Shown here one piece after another: positions 1 to 11,324 of a stretch of DNA of 64,000 nt; within the stretch, counting starts at the first letter, position 1, and each line of letters starts with the position of its first letter. Source of the stretch: Vitis vinifera (Eukaryota; Streptophyta; Magnoliopsida; Vitales; Vitaceae); contig NC_081821.1 of NCBI RefSeq assembly GCF_030704535.1, positions 6,339,001-6,403,000 on the forward strand, written 5' to 3'. The notes under the pieces are model-generated. The model saw nothing but the letters and a program-made list of their open reading frames with translations. It did not search any database and had not been told where the DNA came from. The translations under genes and the position numbers were made by a program.

Positions 1-1880
1 GGGCCTTTTTTTTTTTTTTTCTTTTGCTAGGCAAAAGAGAACATATATTAAAAATGCCTAAAGGGAGGTGTAGCACAGTTCACACGAAGCATACCAAAAA
101 TGTCCAGTATAGGCGAGAAGGAAAATATTTAGGGGCCAATGCAACATCTTTAAAAGTCTTGAGGCATACATACCACAGAGCACCTTTTTTTTTCCCAATG
201 GACATACATACCATAAGCACTTTACCATTTACTATTTATTTTTATGAGCATGTACTGCCGCTGTTTTCAAAGACCAAATTGTTTTATTAATGAATAAACA
301 AATTTATTGAAGAACAAAAGAAAAGGCAAGGCCCGTGTCCATGTAAAATAAAAGCAAGCAAAAACCAAAATCAAAGATTGAATTGTAGCTCCAGTATCAT
401 TTTTTTGAACAATGACCACTTAAGCAATAGTCATTCTACACACACATAATGAACAAACATATTCGGTTGGCAATTCTAGTGCTTTGACAGAATCAATTAC
501 AATTAACTTTTGAGCAGTTTGCACAAAAAGGTAAAGCATACAACACCATGCTATCTGATGAGATAATAATGGCAGATTGATCACAAACACCCACTTACCC
601 TGCACCATATTTTTCTGTAAGTAGAGAATTATTGCAAGCACATCTCACAATTCTGACACTGTTGTAATGGACTTCGGCATTAGTTTTACTGTCTTGAGCC
701 AATTTGCTGATGTTTTTCCCAGAAAAATAAAAAACTTGAAAAAAGCAGATTCATGTTTATGAAGGTTTGATAAGAAATTTTATTGTTTGCTGTAGCTACC
801 AAACAAAAACTCCCAGCTTTCTCTGAATTGGACAGATTACATAAATGACATAACACAGGGCATGAGTATCCAGTTTCCAATCTGCAATAATGATGCAATG
901 AGGACAGTGGCTTCCTGAATGTTACATGGCTCCTTCTGTAAAACAAATTGTTAGCCATGTAAACACCAAATCTAAATGGGTGGGCACCCTTTTTTCCCAG
1001 CATCTCTAGTGGATTCCACCAGTTCTTGAGCATAGTATTTACTTACTAATTTCCATCAACTATAGAATTAAACTAGAAAACCCAAATTTTACGTGGAAAT
1101 TTATTAGTTCTGAATTCAAACTGCAATGCTAAAAAATTGGGTTGCTAAGATTGAATAAAAACACACTGTTGACCATTGTGCTGCCATAGAGTGGGGCTGA
1201 CCATTAGGTATTTGGGGAAAATTATCTTGTAATTTGAATAGGTAGAAGGCTTGAATGTTAATTCGATTAGAAATGCTAATGAGTTGATTCGATGGGTGAG
1301 GTAGTGTAAGTTCATTTATTCAGCTGCTGACCTTGCGTGTAAGGATCTGTTATGGTTGTGGAGAAAAGGCTTTAACTTCCTAAAGATGAAAAGGAGGATG
1401 GGAGGGGGAGGACATTGACGTGCAGTACTTTGAGTGCCCCTTTACCATATTTATATTTCATTGAGTAGAAGGTTGAGAAAGTTTCAATATGTCTTCTTTT
1501 GAGTTTGAGTTAGAGAGGGATTCAAGTTTTATTTTTTTGATTATGAAGCAAGGTCCTTTAGGAAAGTGGTTTTTGTGGTTTTAGCGCCAAACTATCATCC
1601 CTTTGTGAATCTAGCTCTTTTAAGAGAATGATTGTGGAGGTTTTTGTAAAAAAAAAAATGGATAATTTATGAAGTGTGGAAGTATGTGTGTGAACAAGGG
1701 AATGGAAGACTAAATGTGTGAGGGAAAGTCATGGATCCTTTTAGGAAGCTATTGTAAAAGGCAATGATGTGATTTTTTCTTGATTGATGAGTTTAATGGT
1801 GGCCCCTAACAATATATTTTTTAGTTTTCAGAGAACTAGTGTAATAGTAGGCCTATTATTGAGACATTTCCACTCATTTT
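1..1880. other. AT-rich intergenic or intronic DNA, no gene seen
   Basis: I see no convincing exon here on either strand. Only short ORFs without family resemblance occur. If the WBP11-like gene at 6.5-7.4 kb is intact, this could be part of one of its introns, because that gene would continue leftward; none of its expected later exons (lysine/arginine-rich and then proline-rich) is recognisable. The stretch from about 1,200 to 1,880 may be the worn 5' part of the LINE that follows, but its reading frames are too broken to say so. Confidence 0.5.
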
Positions 1881-1884
1881 CTTT

Positions 1885-2554
1885 AGTTTTTTTTATAAGT
1901 AAGCAAAATATATTAACAAAGGCTATTAAAAATGGTGCATCGTACGCCCTCTTAGAACTCTTTTTTTGCATGGGAAGCAGTTTGGGGAAAAATTTTAATA
2001 GTAGACATGTTAATGAAGAGGGGTTGGTCCAAGGTCAACAGGTGCAGCCTTTGTAAAGACGATGAGGAATCAGTGGACCACATTCTCATTCATTGTGGTA
2101 AGACAAGGGAGCTATGGACTTTGTTGCTATCTTCTTTTGGTGTGGTGTGGGTGTTCTCGGGCTTAGTGAGAAATCTGCTTCTAAAATGGAAAGTTAAGGG
2201 GCTAGGGAAGAAGAGGAGAGTAGTTTGAGATTGGCGCCTATTTGTCTTTTTTGGTGTATTTGGGGAGAGTGAAACCGAAGAACGTTCCAAGAGGAAGAGA
2301 TGTCAGATCCCTACTTGAGGAACCTCTTTTTTTGGTCTTTTCTACAGTGGTCTCAACAGTTTTTGTATTTAGACTCTCCCTCTTTTTTGGATTTTTTGGG
2401 TGATTGGCATGTTGACTAGCTTTTTACCTATCTAGGTTTTTTCTTTCTTTTTGCAACCTTGTTTTGGCTCTCTTTGTATACTACTTGTAAACGTAGGGTG
2501 CATAGCGTCTTTTCAATTCAAGTTGTCTTCGTCTATCAAAAAAAAAAAAAAAAT
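1885..2554 (+). mobile_element. LINE retrotransposon 3' end, decayed (zf-RVT region plus poly-A)
   Basis: The translation shows the zinc-binding region that follows the reverse transcriptase in plant LINEs. A block reading FFAWEAVWGKIL and DMLMKRGW changes frame, then continues as CSLCKDDEESVDHILIHC with the Cys-Cys-His-Cys pattern. It is followed by an AT-rich 3' tail and a pure A run at 2538-2553, as expected for a target-primed insertion. At least one frameshift and several stops separate the blocks, so the copy is dead. The 5' boundary is uncertain and could lie as far left as about 1,200. Confidence 0.82.
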
Positions 2555-4720
2555 ACAAGCACCAAAAGAAAAACGCAATATTAGAGAAAAAGTAGTAAAG
2601 ACCTCTCCTTACAAAGAACCAAATCAATCAACCAAGTCTACCATAGACATTTTTGCTATATTTAAGACCACCTTGACACACTCCTCTCCCCCAACCCAAA
2701 GAAAAAAAGAGAGTATTTTATTGCTTGATCCATTTGTTCCATATCTTCAAAAGACTTGCTAGTTCTCTCCTTTCAAATAGTCCAAAGCACACATAAGGGG
2801 CAACTTTCCATGTTTTCTTTCTTTTCTTCCCACAAGGATCCATGCCAACTTAAAAGGACCCTCTTAGAAAAAGACAACATCACTCATTCTAATTGAAACA
2901 ATGAGAAAATTAGCTGTTGTAGAATTCTTGGTGGGATACTATGAATCGGAAGGTGGTCTATTGCTTTTTCCTCATCTTACACAAAAAACATCTATTTACA
3001 AAGGTCTTTAACCCTTTTTCAATTGATCTATGGTGAGGATCCTGTCCCAGGTTGCTTCCCATGCAAAGAATCCTACTTTCGTTGACACTTCATGGGTTTC
3101 AAATAAATGCCTTAAAAAAGGTTCTAATCTCCCTAGCAATAAAAAAGAGTAAAGAGATTTAACTAAGAAATTACCGCTCTTCGTTTCTAAATAGATCACC
3201 CTATCCTCATCCTTCTTACTTAATGCTTTCTCCTAAAACCTTAAAAGAAATTCCTCCATTCTTTCGAGTTCTCAGTGATGAAATTGTCTATTGAACCAAG
3301 GACTCTAATATCCCATTTCCTAAACGCTCCCACAGATTCGCTACCTAAGAATCCGTTGAAGTAGCAATAGCAAACAGAAAGGGAAAATAATCATTGAGGG
3401 TTGAATCACCACCCCACCTATCATTCAAAAAAGTTTACATTCTTTACGTCTCCCACCACGAAACTAGATATGGTTTTAATGACATCTCATCCTTCCCTAA
3501 TTACCTTCCACATGCCCACTCTATAACTATCCCTTATATGACAAGATTTAAGAACACTATTCCCCTTCTTTTTCCCAAAACTTCCCTATTGTAACCCTTT
3601 TTTACAAAGTTGTGAATTTGCAATTTCATTTGTTGAGCAAGGTCTTGATGAGAACGGACGGATTCCTAATGCCAAATGCCCACCCCCCAATTCTTCTTCT
3701 TCATGTACCATCTTTTTTCTAGTGCTCCCTTGTACAAAATGTTTCTTTGAATCTTTCCAAGCGTTAAACTCACTTTTCTTAGAATGATGAACAAGGGCTT
3801 GTGATAAATCGATTGACTTGACAAAGTACTTTTAACTAGAGTGAGTCTTCCTATTGCCTCTTTCATATTGCTTGCCTTCTTTGAAACCTCTCTTCCACCA
3901 CATGCCACATTGAAGTCAACTTACAAGAGCCACCCAAAGGGAGACCTAAATATGTGGTTGGGAGCACCCCCATTCTACAAGCCAATATAGAAGCCAACAC
4001 TTCCACATTCATTACCCCCATTAGAATTAGCTTGTTTTTTTCTAAATTAATTTTAAGCCCAAAAACTACCTCAAATCACATTAGAGTCCAACTTAGATAT
4101 CTTTATTGCCCATGGCTAGCATTACAACATTTAAGAGTGCCATTAGCTAATAAGAGATAAGACACCTCCTTCCTCTCTGCACTTCTCCCTTCTACCTTGA
4201 AACTCAAGATGAAACCTTTCTCTCCTGCCTTCTTCAAAAGACAACTAGGAGCCTCTAGAGCTAGGACAAATAAATAGGGAGAGATGATCCACCTGCCTCA
4301 AACCCTTTGAGCTTTGAAAGAAACCAACCGGAGTCCTATTTACAAGAACTAAAAATATAGTTAAGGATTTGCACCATTTTGTTCCACCTATCCACTTTTG
4401 GCTCAAGTTCATGTTATAAGCCCTTTCAATATCAAATTATAATATGGTTGTATGCCCTTTCAATATCAAATTATAAAGCTCTTAGTCTTGAATCAATGAC
4501 ATTATTTGCAATAAGGATCGAGTCCCAAATTTGGCTCCTCCCTGCAAAGGCATGTTGTGAGTGTGACACTTTCTTAATTTTGTTTTCTATCACCTCTGCT
4601 AGGAACCTATGCAGACTTTCAACCAAGCTAATGGGCCTAAAGTCTTTCAAGTCCTTTGAACCCTCTTTGTTAGGACTCAAAACCATCAAAACTAAAACAT
4701 GACATTTGAACTTCTTTCGA
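2555..4720 (-). mobile_element. LINE retrotransposon, decayed RT to zf-RVT portion
   Basis: Read on the minus strand, the order is reverse transcriptase (KDLKDFRPISLV, then QHAFAGR and DSILIANNVIDSRL at 4471-4689), the catalytic region near 4,100, a GRLTLVKSTLSSQSIY block at 3666-3908, and the zf-RVT block FFAWEATWDRILTIDQL at 3008-3199. The rest of the 3' coding end runs down to about 2,560. Stops and frameshifts break the frame. The position of the catalytic aspartate pair reads LLLANGTL instead of the usual FADDT-like motif, so the enzyme cannot be active. A 34-bp direct duplication (CCCTTTCAATATC at 4421 and 4455) lies inside it. It meets the plus-strand LINE tail to tail. Confidence 0.85.
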
Positions 4721-4879
4721 ACTCCTTAAACTCCCTAAAGAAACCTAATACTTCATTCTTCACAAAGTGGGTGCAGCGTATGTCTACATGTCAGATCATT
4801 TGCATCCCAAAATCTTATGACACAATAATGCGCTTGAGAAGGGTCTCAATTATGGGTGTGGGTACTTGGATATGTCATT

Positions 4880-6100
4880 AATTAATAATGAATTAACACT
4901 AAATATAAGCGTAGTAGTATAAATCATAATACTACATGATTAATTGTAATTGGAAAATATATTTATTATATCTTTTCTATTTTAATAAGATGCTAATTAT
5001 TATATTTATCTTTAAATTCTATATGATAATAATTGTTATATTTCATTATATTTAAAAAAATTAAGAAAGAGATAAAACACTTTGGTTACAAGAGTTAGAA
5101 ATTAATTTAAAATTTTTTTATTTTTTGTTATAATTTATTTTATATTGTTATCTAGTATAATTTTCAAAAATTTAAGAAATATATAAAGAGAGAAATAAAT
5201 GTATCGGAAGCAATATAACTTTAATTTTTAAAAAAATTAAAAAAGAGATAATGTAGGTAAATAGTTGTATCCGATGCAATATATCCTTATCCGACATGGA
5301 TCTCGTACCTATACCTTGTTGAATTGTGTCGACATGGGTATTTTGACTGAAATTAAAGCGTGTGTATCATTGTCCACAGCAACCATTCTAGTTGTAGCCT
5401 CTTCAGCAGAAAGGATCCCTTCCACTAATTTTCTTTATTGTAGTTAATAAGGACTAAAGACGCTTGGGCAGCAACTAAGTGGAGCAGTTAGGTGAGGAGA
5501 AGCATCGGAAGCCAGCCCTTGCAATAAGGTTTTATGATTGTTTTATTATGGAGTTGAAGTCCATGTATTTCTTTTATTTCTTTAATTTTTTCCTACAACT
5601 GTTGAGCCCTTAAATTAGTAGGAATGGATAAGACAAGTTGCTTCAATCCCTTTGAAACTGGAAGTTAAATGCCTTATTTTGGTTACATTCTTCTGTGTAC
5701 CTTTGAGGAACTTTGAGAAAGGAAACTTTCTGGTAAAGAAGTTTGTGTTGTGAGATAAGTCAGAAACTTTGGGTCTCTCTCTCTCTTTCTCTAGAGTTCT
5801 TTCATGGATGTTTCTGAGCCTGTTAAAAGTTCTTACTAGGTTTAAACTTTAAAGGCAGGGCCGTAAGTCATAAAGCCATTTGGTAGTTTGCCCCACTTTG
5901 CATCTTTTGGTGTGTTTGGTGCAAGAAGACCAGAGGATCTTCCAGAATGTGAACATGTTTGTTTTGAATGTGAAGGATATCTTCATTCAATTGAGCTTTG
6001 GATTTCCTTTATACTTTTGTCTTAATCAAAGGAAAAGAAAAATAAAAGGAAAATGGGGTTTTGATGCTGCAGATGTCTCTTGACTGTTGTTAACTCTATT
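4880..6100. other. AT-rich DNA, no gene seen
   Basis: From 4,880 to about 5,260 the sequence is extremely AT-rich with short runs of A and T. From 5,260 to 6,100 it is less biased, with a CT-rich patch near 5,778-5,795. Short ORFs are present but none resembles a known family. If the neighbouring WBP11-like gene is intact, this would be intron. Confidence 0.5.
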
Positions 6101-6108
6101 CCAGAAAA

Positions 6109-6295
6109 TTGACTCCTCAGATATGGAAGAAGATCAGTAGTAAGACAAGGCAGAGAGGTCTAATTCCTAAGTATGATGGACCATTCGAGGTGATAAAACG
6201 GGTTGGGCAGGTGGCCTACATGTTGAAGTTGCCTGAGAGGCTCAAGCTTCACCCAACTTTCCATGTTAGCTTTCTGAAGCCTTATTGTGAATTAT
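6109..6295 (+). mobile_element. Ty3/gypsy retrotransposon fragment (post-integrase region)
   Basis: A short open stretch reads [20 protein letters not shown], then [15 protein letters not shown]. This is the well-known conserved block near the C-terminus of the integrase in plant Ty3/gypsy polyproteins, which normally reads like YEGPFPI...RVG and LKIHPVFHVSYLKPY. No other polyprotein domain, LTR or primer-binding site is visible nearby, so it is an isolated fragment. It lies 184 bp beyond the second visible exon of the WBP11-like gene and in the opposite orientation. Confidence 0.8.
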
Positions 6296-6478
6296 TTCCT
6301 ACAATACTCCTATTTTCCAGTACATTCACCAATTCCTTTTGTGCCAAAATCAGAACACTGAAGCTTCAAATGCTCCACCTAAAAATTGCATCATTCAACA
6401 GAATAGACTGCTTGATTTAAAATGGACCAACATTTTGGCATTCAAAATATGAAAGCAATTCAAATAGATAAAACTTAC

Positions 6479-7362
6479 TCATCATTTCCAACTTATCAAT
6501 CTGCTCCCTCAGTGTCTCAGGGTCCTTCTTTAAAATCCCCACCTCTCTCACCTTCTTCCTTTCTTTCTTGTTCTGTTAAAGAAATACAATATAATGTCAA
6601 AAGTGTATGAATACAAATTCAGACAATGCATACATGACCATCATCAACAGAAACAAGGAGTTACAAAAGCACTGAATACAAGATTGATGATTCATGGAAG
6701 TCCATTAAAAAGAAGGGGGAAAAAAATCAGTAAACAAGCCTTGTATTGCAGGGCTGTGGTAGTCTGCTAAAATGAATTTTTTGTTTTGTCGGGGAAAAAA
6801 CGTCTGAATGTAAGACTTCAATTCCCTTGTTCCCAGTTTTCTCAGCATCAAAACACATGATAAATGCAAAGGGCACAGCTAATGACAACCAAATCAAATC
6901 CCTCAATTGAGTAAATTCAGTAAAAGAAAAATAATTAAAATTCTTTAATACACAAATACACGAAATTGAATCAAAAGAAGGGGAATTTCACTGAATAACA
7001 ATAGAGACACAAATTAGGGCACTGATTCGTACATTTTGACCACAAACCTAGATAAGTAGCTTAAAATAGCTCTCCGTTTAGCTTCTTAAGGAAACAGAGA
7101 AAAACTTCGAATCTTAGGTTTATGTAATTGTTGTGGCAATTATAAAACTCGGAGAGCGACATTAAGCGAAGTTGAGTAGAAACAATAGGTAGTGCAATCA
7201 TCAAAGATTTTCTCGGAAAGCAAGCAGAGATAGGGTAAAACCCTTATAGAAAAACGAAAAAGGAAAAGGAAAAAAAAAAAATACCCTTTTCAACTCCTTC
7301 TTGCGAAGTTCTTTCCGATAAGCATCCGTAGGGTTCATGACTTTGCCTCCCTTGGTCTTCAT
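6479..7362 (-). CDS. WW-domain-binding protein 11-like splicing factor, 5' exons only
   Basis: Exon 1 (7362-7285) encodes [20 protein letters not shown] followed by KKELKR, 26 codons. Exon 2 (6572-6479) encodes [19 protein letters not shown] and continues to DKLEMM. The junctions are AGG|GTATTT and TTAACAG|AAC, and exon 2 ends with A|GTAAGT, phase 1. This is the conserved basic N-terminus of the WBP11 family, nuclear proteins that bind WW-domain partners and act in pre-mRNA splicing. The next expected exon, a lysine-rich segment similar to ADGALDKARKHKKRQ, is not visible between position 1 and 6,478. Either intron 2 is longer than 6.4 kb and filled with transposon debris, or the gene is truncated. 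The start is the ATG matching the family N-terminus, preceded by a CT-rich leader. Confidence 0.83.
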
Positions 7363-7380
7363 CTTCGCCTCTCGAATCTC

Positions 7381-7486
7381 CCTTCTTCTCCTCCTTCACT
7401 CTCTCTTTCTCTCTCTCCCTCTCTCTCTCTCTCCGATAGAAGTCTCGATTCTGCGCAATCTATTTGTTTGCGTTTCTCTTTTATAA
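7381..7486 (-). promoter_or_regulatory. Probable core promoter and CT-rich leader of the WBP11-like gene
   Basis: On the minus strand a TATAAAAG box lies at 7486-7479, about 120 bp upstream of the ATG at 7362. Between them the plus strand is a CT-rich tract (about 7,385-7,434), so the mRNA leader would be GA-rich. This arrangement is common in plant housekeeping promoters. The transcription start itself is not determined. Confidence 0.45.
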
Positions 7487-7489
7487 GGG

Positions 7490-8220
7490 AGGAAAACCGG
7501 AAAAGTGACTTTTTTTTGCTTCTGCTGCATTTTCTAAATGAAATAGTTCTGTTTTTACTTTTTCAAAAATAAAAAAAATTAATTTTATTTTTATTTATTT
7601 TATATAATTTAATAGAATGCAGCCATAGATTGGATTAAGGTGTTATAATTTTAGGTTTTTTTACAATTATTTAGAAGTAATTTGATGACACTTGAAATAA
7701 TAGTTTATTAAATAATAAGAAAGTATATGTTATATAAATTATATTTTATATTTTTTCAATTCTCCATGGAAGTAAATTTGGTATTTCAAGTTTCAAAATA
7801 TTCTCATTGAATTGAGATTGGAGTATTTTTTTTTAATCATAAGAAAATATTAAAACAAATGTTAAGGAAAATAGTTTTTTATTTGAATGTTATATAAGAA
7901 AATAATATTTTTTTAAATACTAAAATATTTTTTGAGAAAAAAAATTGGGGAAGACATATATTTTTAGTAATTTTTTTTGTTGTTTAGTCTTCGCTTTTCC
8001 ATATTTTATAATAAAAAATTATAAATTTCCCTTTTATCTTTTTTTTAAAAAAAAAATTCCTCTCTTTGCTTTCTCTCAAAACTTTTAGGATACATAACCT
8101 TTATAATGGATCAAATCTCACTAAATTAATCATGTTAATGACAACATTATTACTATATCTGTACTATTATCATATCGATATTATCTTGAGCCTATAAATT
8201 AAAGTATAAGAATTAACAAA
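7490..8220. other. AT-rich intergenic DNA
   Basis: Upstream of the WBP11-like gene the sequence quickly becomes AT-rich with homopolymer runs. No exon or recognisable repeat is seen. Confidence 0.55.
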
Positions 8221-8224
8221 AGAA

Positions 8225-8560
8225 ATTAAGGGTCTCTTTGAAAATTGTTTTTTAAACAGTTTTCTATTATCGAAAACAAAAAATACAAAAAATATATTTG
8301 ACAACAAAAAATTGTTTTCTATTTTCTTTTCTTAATAACATAGCACAGAATGTATTCAAAGAATATCTTTTAGTTATTTTTTTGTCATTTTCACTTATTT
8401 TCTTGGGAATTGTTTTAAAAAATATTTATACAAATATATAGAATAATTAAAAATAAAACACAAGATATAAAAAATATTTTTTTAAATATTTAAAAAAAAA
8501 AGTTAAAAACATTTTAGATTTCCAAATAGATTTTTGTTTTACAAAAACCAGAGACTCAAA
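8225..8560. repeat. Non-autonomous dispersed repeat, AAAACAGTTTTC-type (copy 1)
   Basis: The sequence has the texture of a common plant short element: a start similar to GGTCTCTTTGAAAATTG, then alternating AAAACA and TTTTCT motifs, with an inner part resembling AAATATAGAATAATTAAAAA. Related stretches occur at about 20,560-20,960 and 41,580-41,920. It has no coding capacity. The class (hAT-like or Mutator-like MITE) is a guess, and the ends were not resolved. Confidence 0.5.
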
Positions 8561-9770
8561 AACTATTTTTCAAAATTATTTATTTCCATTTCTTTTCTCA
8601 TTTCTTCTAAACGAAGAAAGCTGCTCTTTCATTTTGTCATTTCCCCAAACTATTCTTATACCCTAGTCATCCCTTTCTTCCCCCCTTACCCATTTCCTTC
8701 ATTTTATTTTCTTCTTCCCTAAAAAAACATAAAAGTATGAACAACAATTTATCGGCAACTGTAGAACCATCCATCGTCCGATTGTCCCCTAAGCAAAATG
8801 ACAATTCAAATAGAAAAAATAAAATGTAGAAGAGAATGTGATTAGAGATTCGAAGACATAGGAAAGGCCTTCAAAAGTGAGTTTTTTTGTGTGTTTTATT
8901 TATTTATTTCTTTGTTCTTTTTTATTTTTTATTTTTTATATATTTTTTATTTTGTATTATGGCTTTGTTTGGTTGCTTAGAAAGTTCTAGTTTTTATTTT
9001 AAGGGGAAGAAGAGAGGAGAAAAAGGAGAAGAAAGAGAATAAGTGGTAATGTGCAATTTCTATTGTTTATTTTTTATTTGTAAAATTGTAAAGTTTATAT
9101 TAGAATTAGGAATGCTTTTGTAGAAATTGCGTATTTAGCTAGAAGTTTGAATGAACTATTTCCAGTTCAAATGTATTAAAAAAAATCATATAAAAAAATG
9201 CTTATTTGTAAGTTTTGGACTTTTAAAATAATGAAAAGTTGCTCCGTTTTGATTTTTGGAATGAAAGTTTCCAATGTGTATGCTGAACATATCATCCTTA
9301 TTTGTGTTGGTTATGAAAATTTTCCATAATATAGCTTACTATTTGGATTTATGCATTTAGGGAACTATATTTACTATTGAAGAAGATGTTTTAATTATTC
9401 TTGGTTTCAGTTTTTATGTCTTGCCTTTTGGGTTATTACTTTGCACTTTAAAACAAGTTTATGATATTAGACCATCAAATAAATTTAGTTGAAATTTATT
9501 ATTATTATCATAGAAATATAAATAAAGTTTATGATAGGTCTTGCTTTATTACTATTATTACTATTATTATTAATAATAAAAATAATTATAACAATAGTTA
9601 TAATATTAATAAAAATAAATTTAGTTCTACCAATGCTAATAATAATGAAAATTTTATTTAATTGAAATTTGCTTAAATTTATGTTTTTACCCCTTATAGA
9701 GGATTTTGAGGTCATTGGTAGGTATAGTTAGGGTAGTGCCTGTTTAGCCTAACTTTATCAATAGTCGTGT
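8560..9770. other. AT-rich low-complexity DNA, no gene seen
   Basis: The stretch contains CT-rich and TTTATT-rich patches and an ATT/TAA-rich low-complexity block at about 9,490-9,660. Short ORFs here are explained by that composition. Confidence 0.55.
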
Positions 9771-9779
9771 CGAACCTCT

Positions 9780-10880
9780 TAGATTGATACACATGATATA
9801 TCTGGCCCATTGATTTTGCTCCAGTTATGGGTATGGGAGATGTTCCCATTTATTGCACCTCATTGTTTACATATAGCTCCACATGATGAGCAGCGATCTC
9901 CACCTCCATTAGCTATTTGATATATATTATAATATTACTACAAATTTTACTATTATGATGATACATGCATAAACTTAAATTCTATAATTTATTTATTTAT
10001 TTATGCTTTGTTATTTTGATTTTATAGTTGGAGATATGAGTTTCGTACTACTTCAATTAACATGCACGTCTTAGCTCAGTATAGGCACCATCTTGATCGA
10101 CTTATAGCAGATCAGATGATAAAAGTGTGATTCATTTCTTACACTTGTTTCTTTAAACAAATTCTAGACCACTGATTATATATAACTTTTCTTAAGTATA
10201 GATTGTATGGCAACTTTATGTTGATGACATGAATGCTAGTCTTCCTGATTATTGTACTGCTGGGAAAGATATATGATGCACTATCTCACATTTGATATGT
10301 TTCCACATAGTTGAATGTCATAGACCTGATCGAGTATTGCAGCAGTTTGGATTTCGTTAAGGAATTCCTCAGCCATGTCATCATGAGTCAATCTTACATA
10401 AATGTGATTTGAGAGGTAGACATGATGTTGATTGGACTACTCGATATAGAAACTACATTCAATATTGGACCTCTAGACGTGAGCATATTGCTAGAGGCAA
10501 GATGGCTATAGGTTCATTGGGGTATCATGATCCATACACGGTATGGTATCGCTCCATTACTATTCGGTTTCTTACTCGGAGCTATTGGTAATTTTCATGT
10601 TTTTTTTTATTAAAGTTTATTTTATTTTTATAATAATTTAATTTATCTTCTATTTGACTTATAGACTACTAGCATACATCAGATATATAATATTGCAACT
10701 CCAAATGATTTGCACATTTGCAGTCTGTGTATTATTGTATTAGAGGCCATACATGAGATGAATCGTTTAGATGCTCCATTTAGTGTTGATGTTACTACAC
10801 AACCCCAACCTCAATCAAGACATGTATGACCTATAGGATGAGGGCCTCGCATGAGGAAGATTAGGCATACACCGGTTGTT
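9780..10880 (+). pseudogene. Plant mobile domain (PMD / MAIN-like) pseudogene
   Basis: Four in-order blocks resemble the aminotransferase-like plant mobile domain found in MAIN-type genes and transposon-borne relatives. At about 9,811-9,890 is LILLQLWVWEMFPFIAPHC, at 10,054-10,118 YRHHLDRLIADQM, and at 10,205-10,590 WQLYVDDMNASLPDYCTAG, then CFHIVECHRPDRVLQQFGF and DLRGRHDVDWTTRY. A C-terminal RHTPVVARAQP-like tail lies near 10,865. Intron-like gaps separate the blocks. In-frame stops (for example in GKDI-stop-CTI and at the QFGFR-stop-GIPQP position) show that it is broken. PMD genes are implicated in silencing and are frequently captured by transposons, and here the surroundings are repeat-rich. 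Confidence 0.72.
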
Positions 10881-11284
10881 GCTCGAGCGCAACCATCAAC
10901 TAACATTAGTCCACTACCTCATCAGTAGCCGATATCATCCATTACTCAATCAAGAGATGTTACTACTTATGACTTGTATTTTGGATACTGTTAGTATTTT
11001 GCATATCATTATTTTGGACAAATACTCAAGATGTATATTTATACTTGTTTTATTTTGGATTGACTAACTTTTTATTAATGTAAATTCTATAGTATTCTAC
11101 CTATTTTGGACTTATTTGATACAAAATTGTATTATTACTATTTTGAAAATGTGCTGATTTAATTAGTATTTGGTTTACTTGTTTTGATTGGTTTTGGATT
11201 GAATGTCAAAATATTGATTATAATGTATACAAGTGATAAACTTTAAATATTTGGTTGTATATAGGGTAATACCAATTAAGAGAT

Positions 11285-11287
<3 letters not shown>

Positions 11288-11323
<36 letters not shown>
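11288..11323. repeat. Poly-T homopolymer, about 36 nt
   Basis: An uninterrupted T run abuts the left edge of the palindrome array. Length in a homopolymer this long is prone to sequencing error. Confidence 0.9.

Positions 11324-11324
<1 letters not shown>

Noticed and set aside
6600..7280. Extra exon in the WBP11-like intron 1
   Set aside because: Exons 1 and 2 join directly in phase 0 with full family continuity, so no exon is missing between them.
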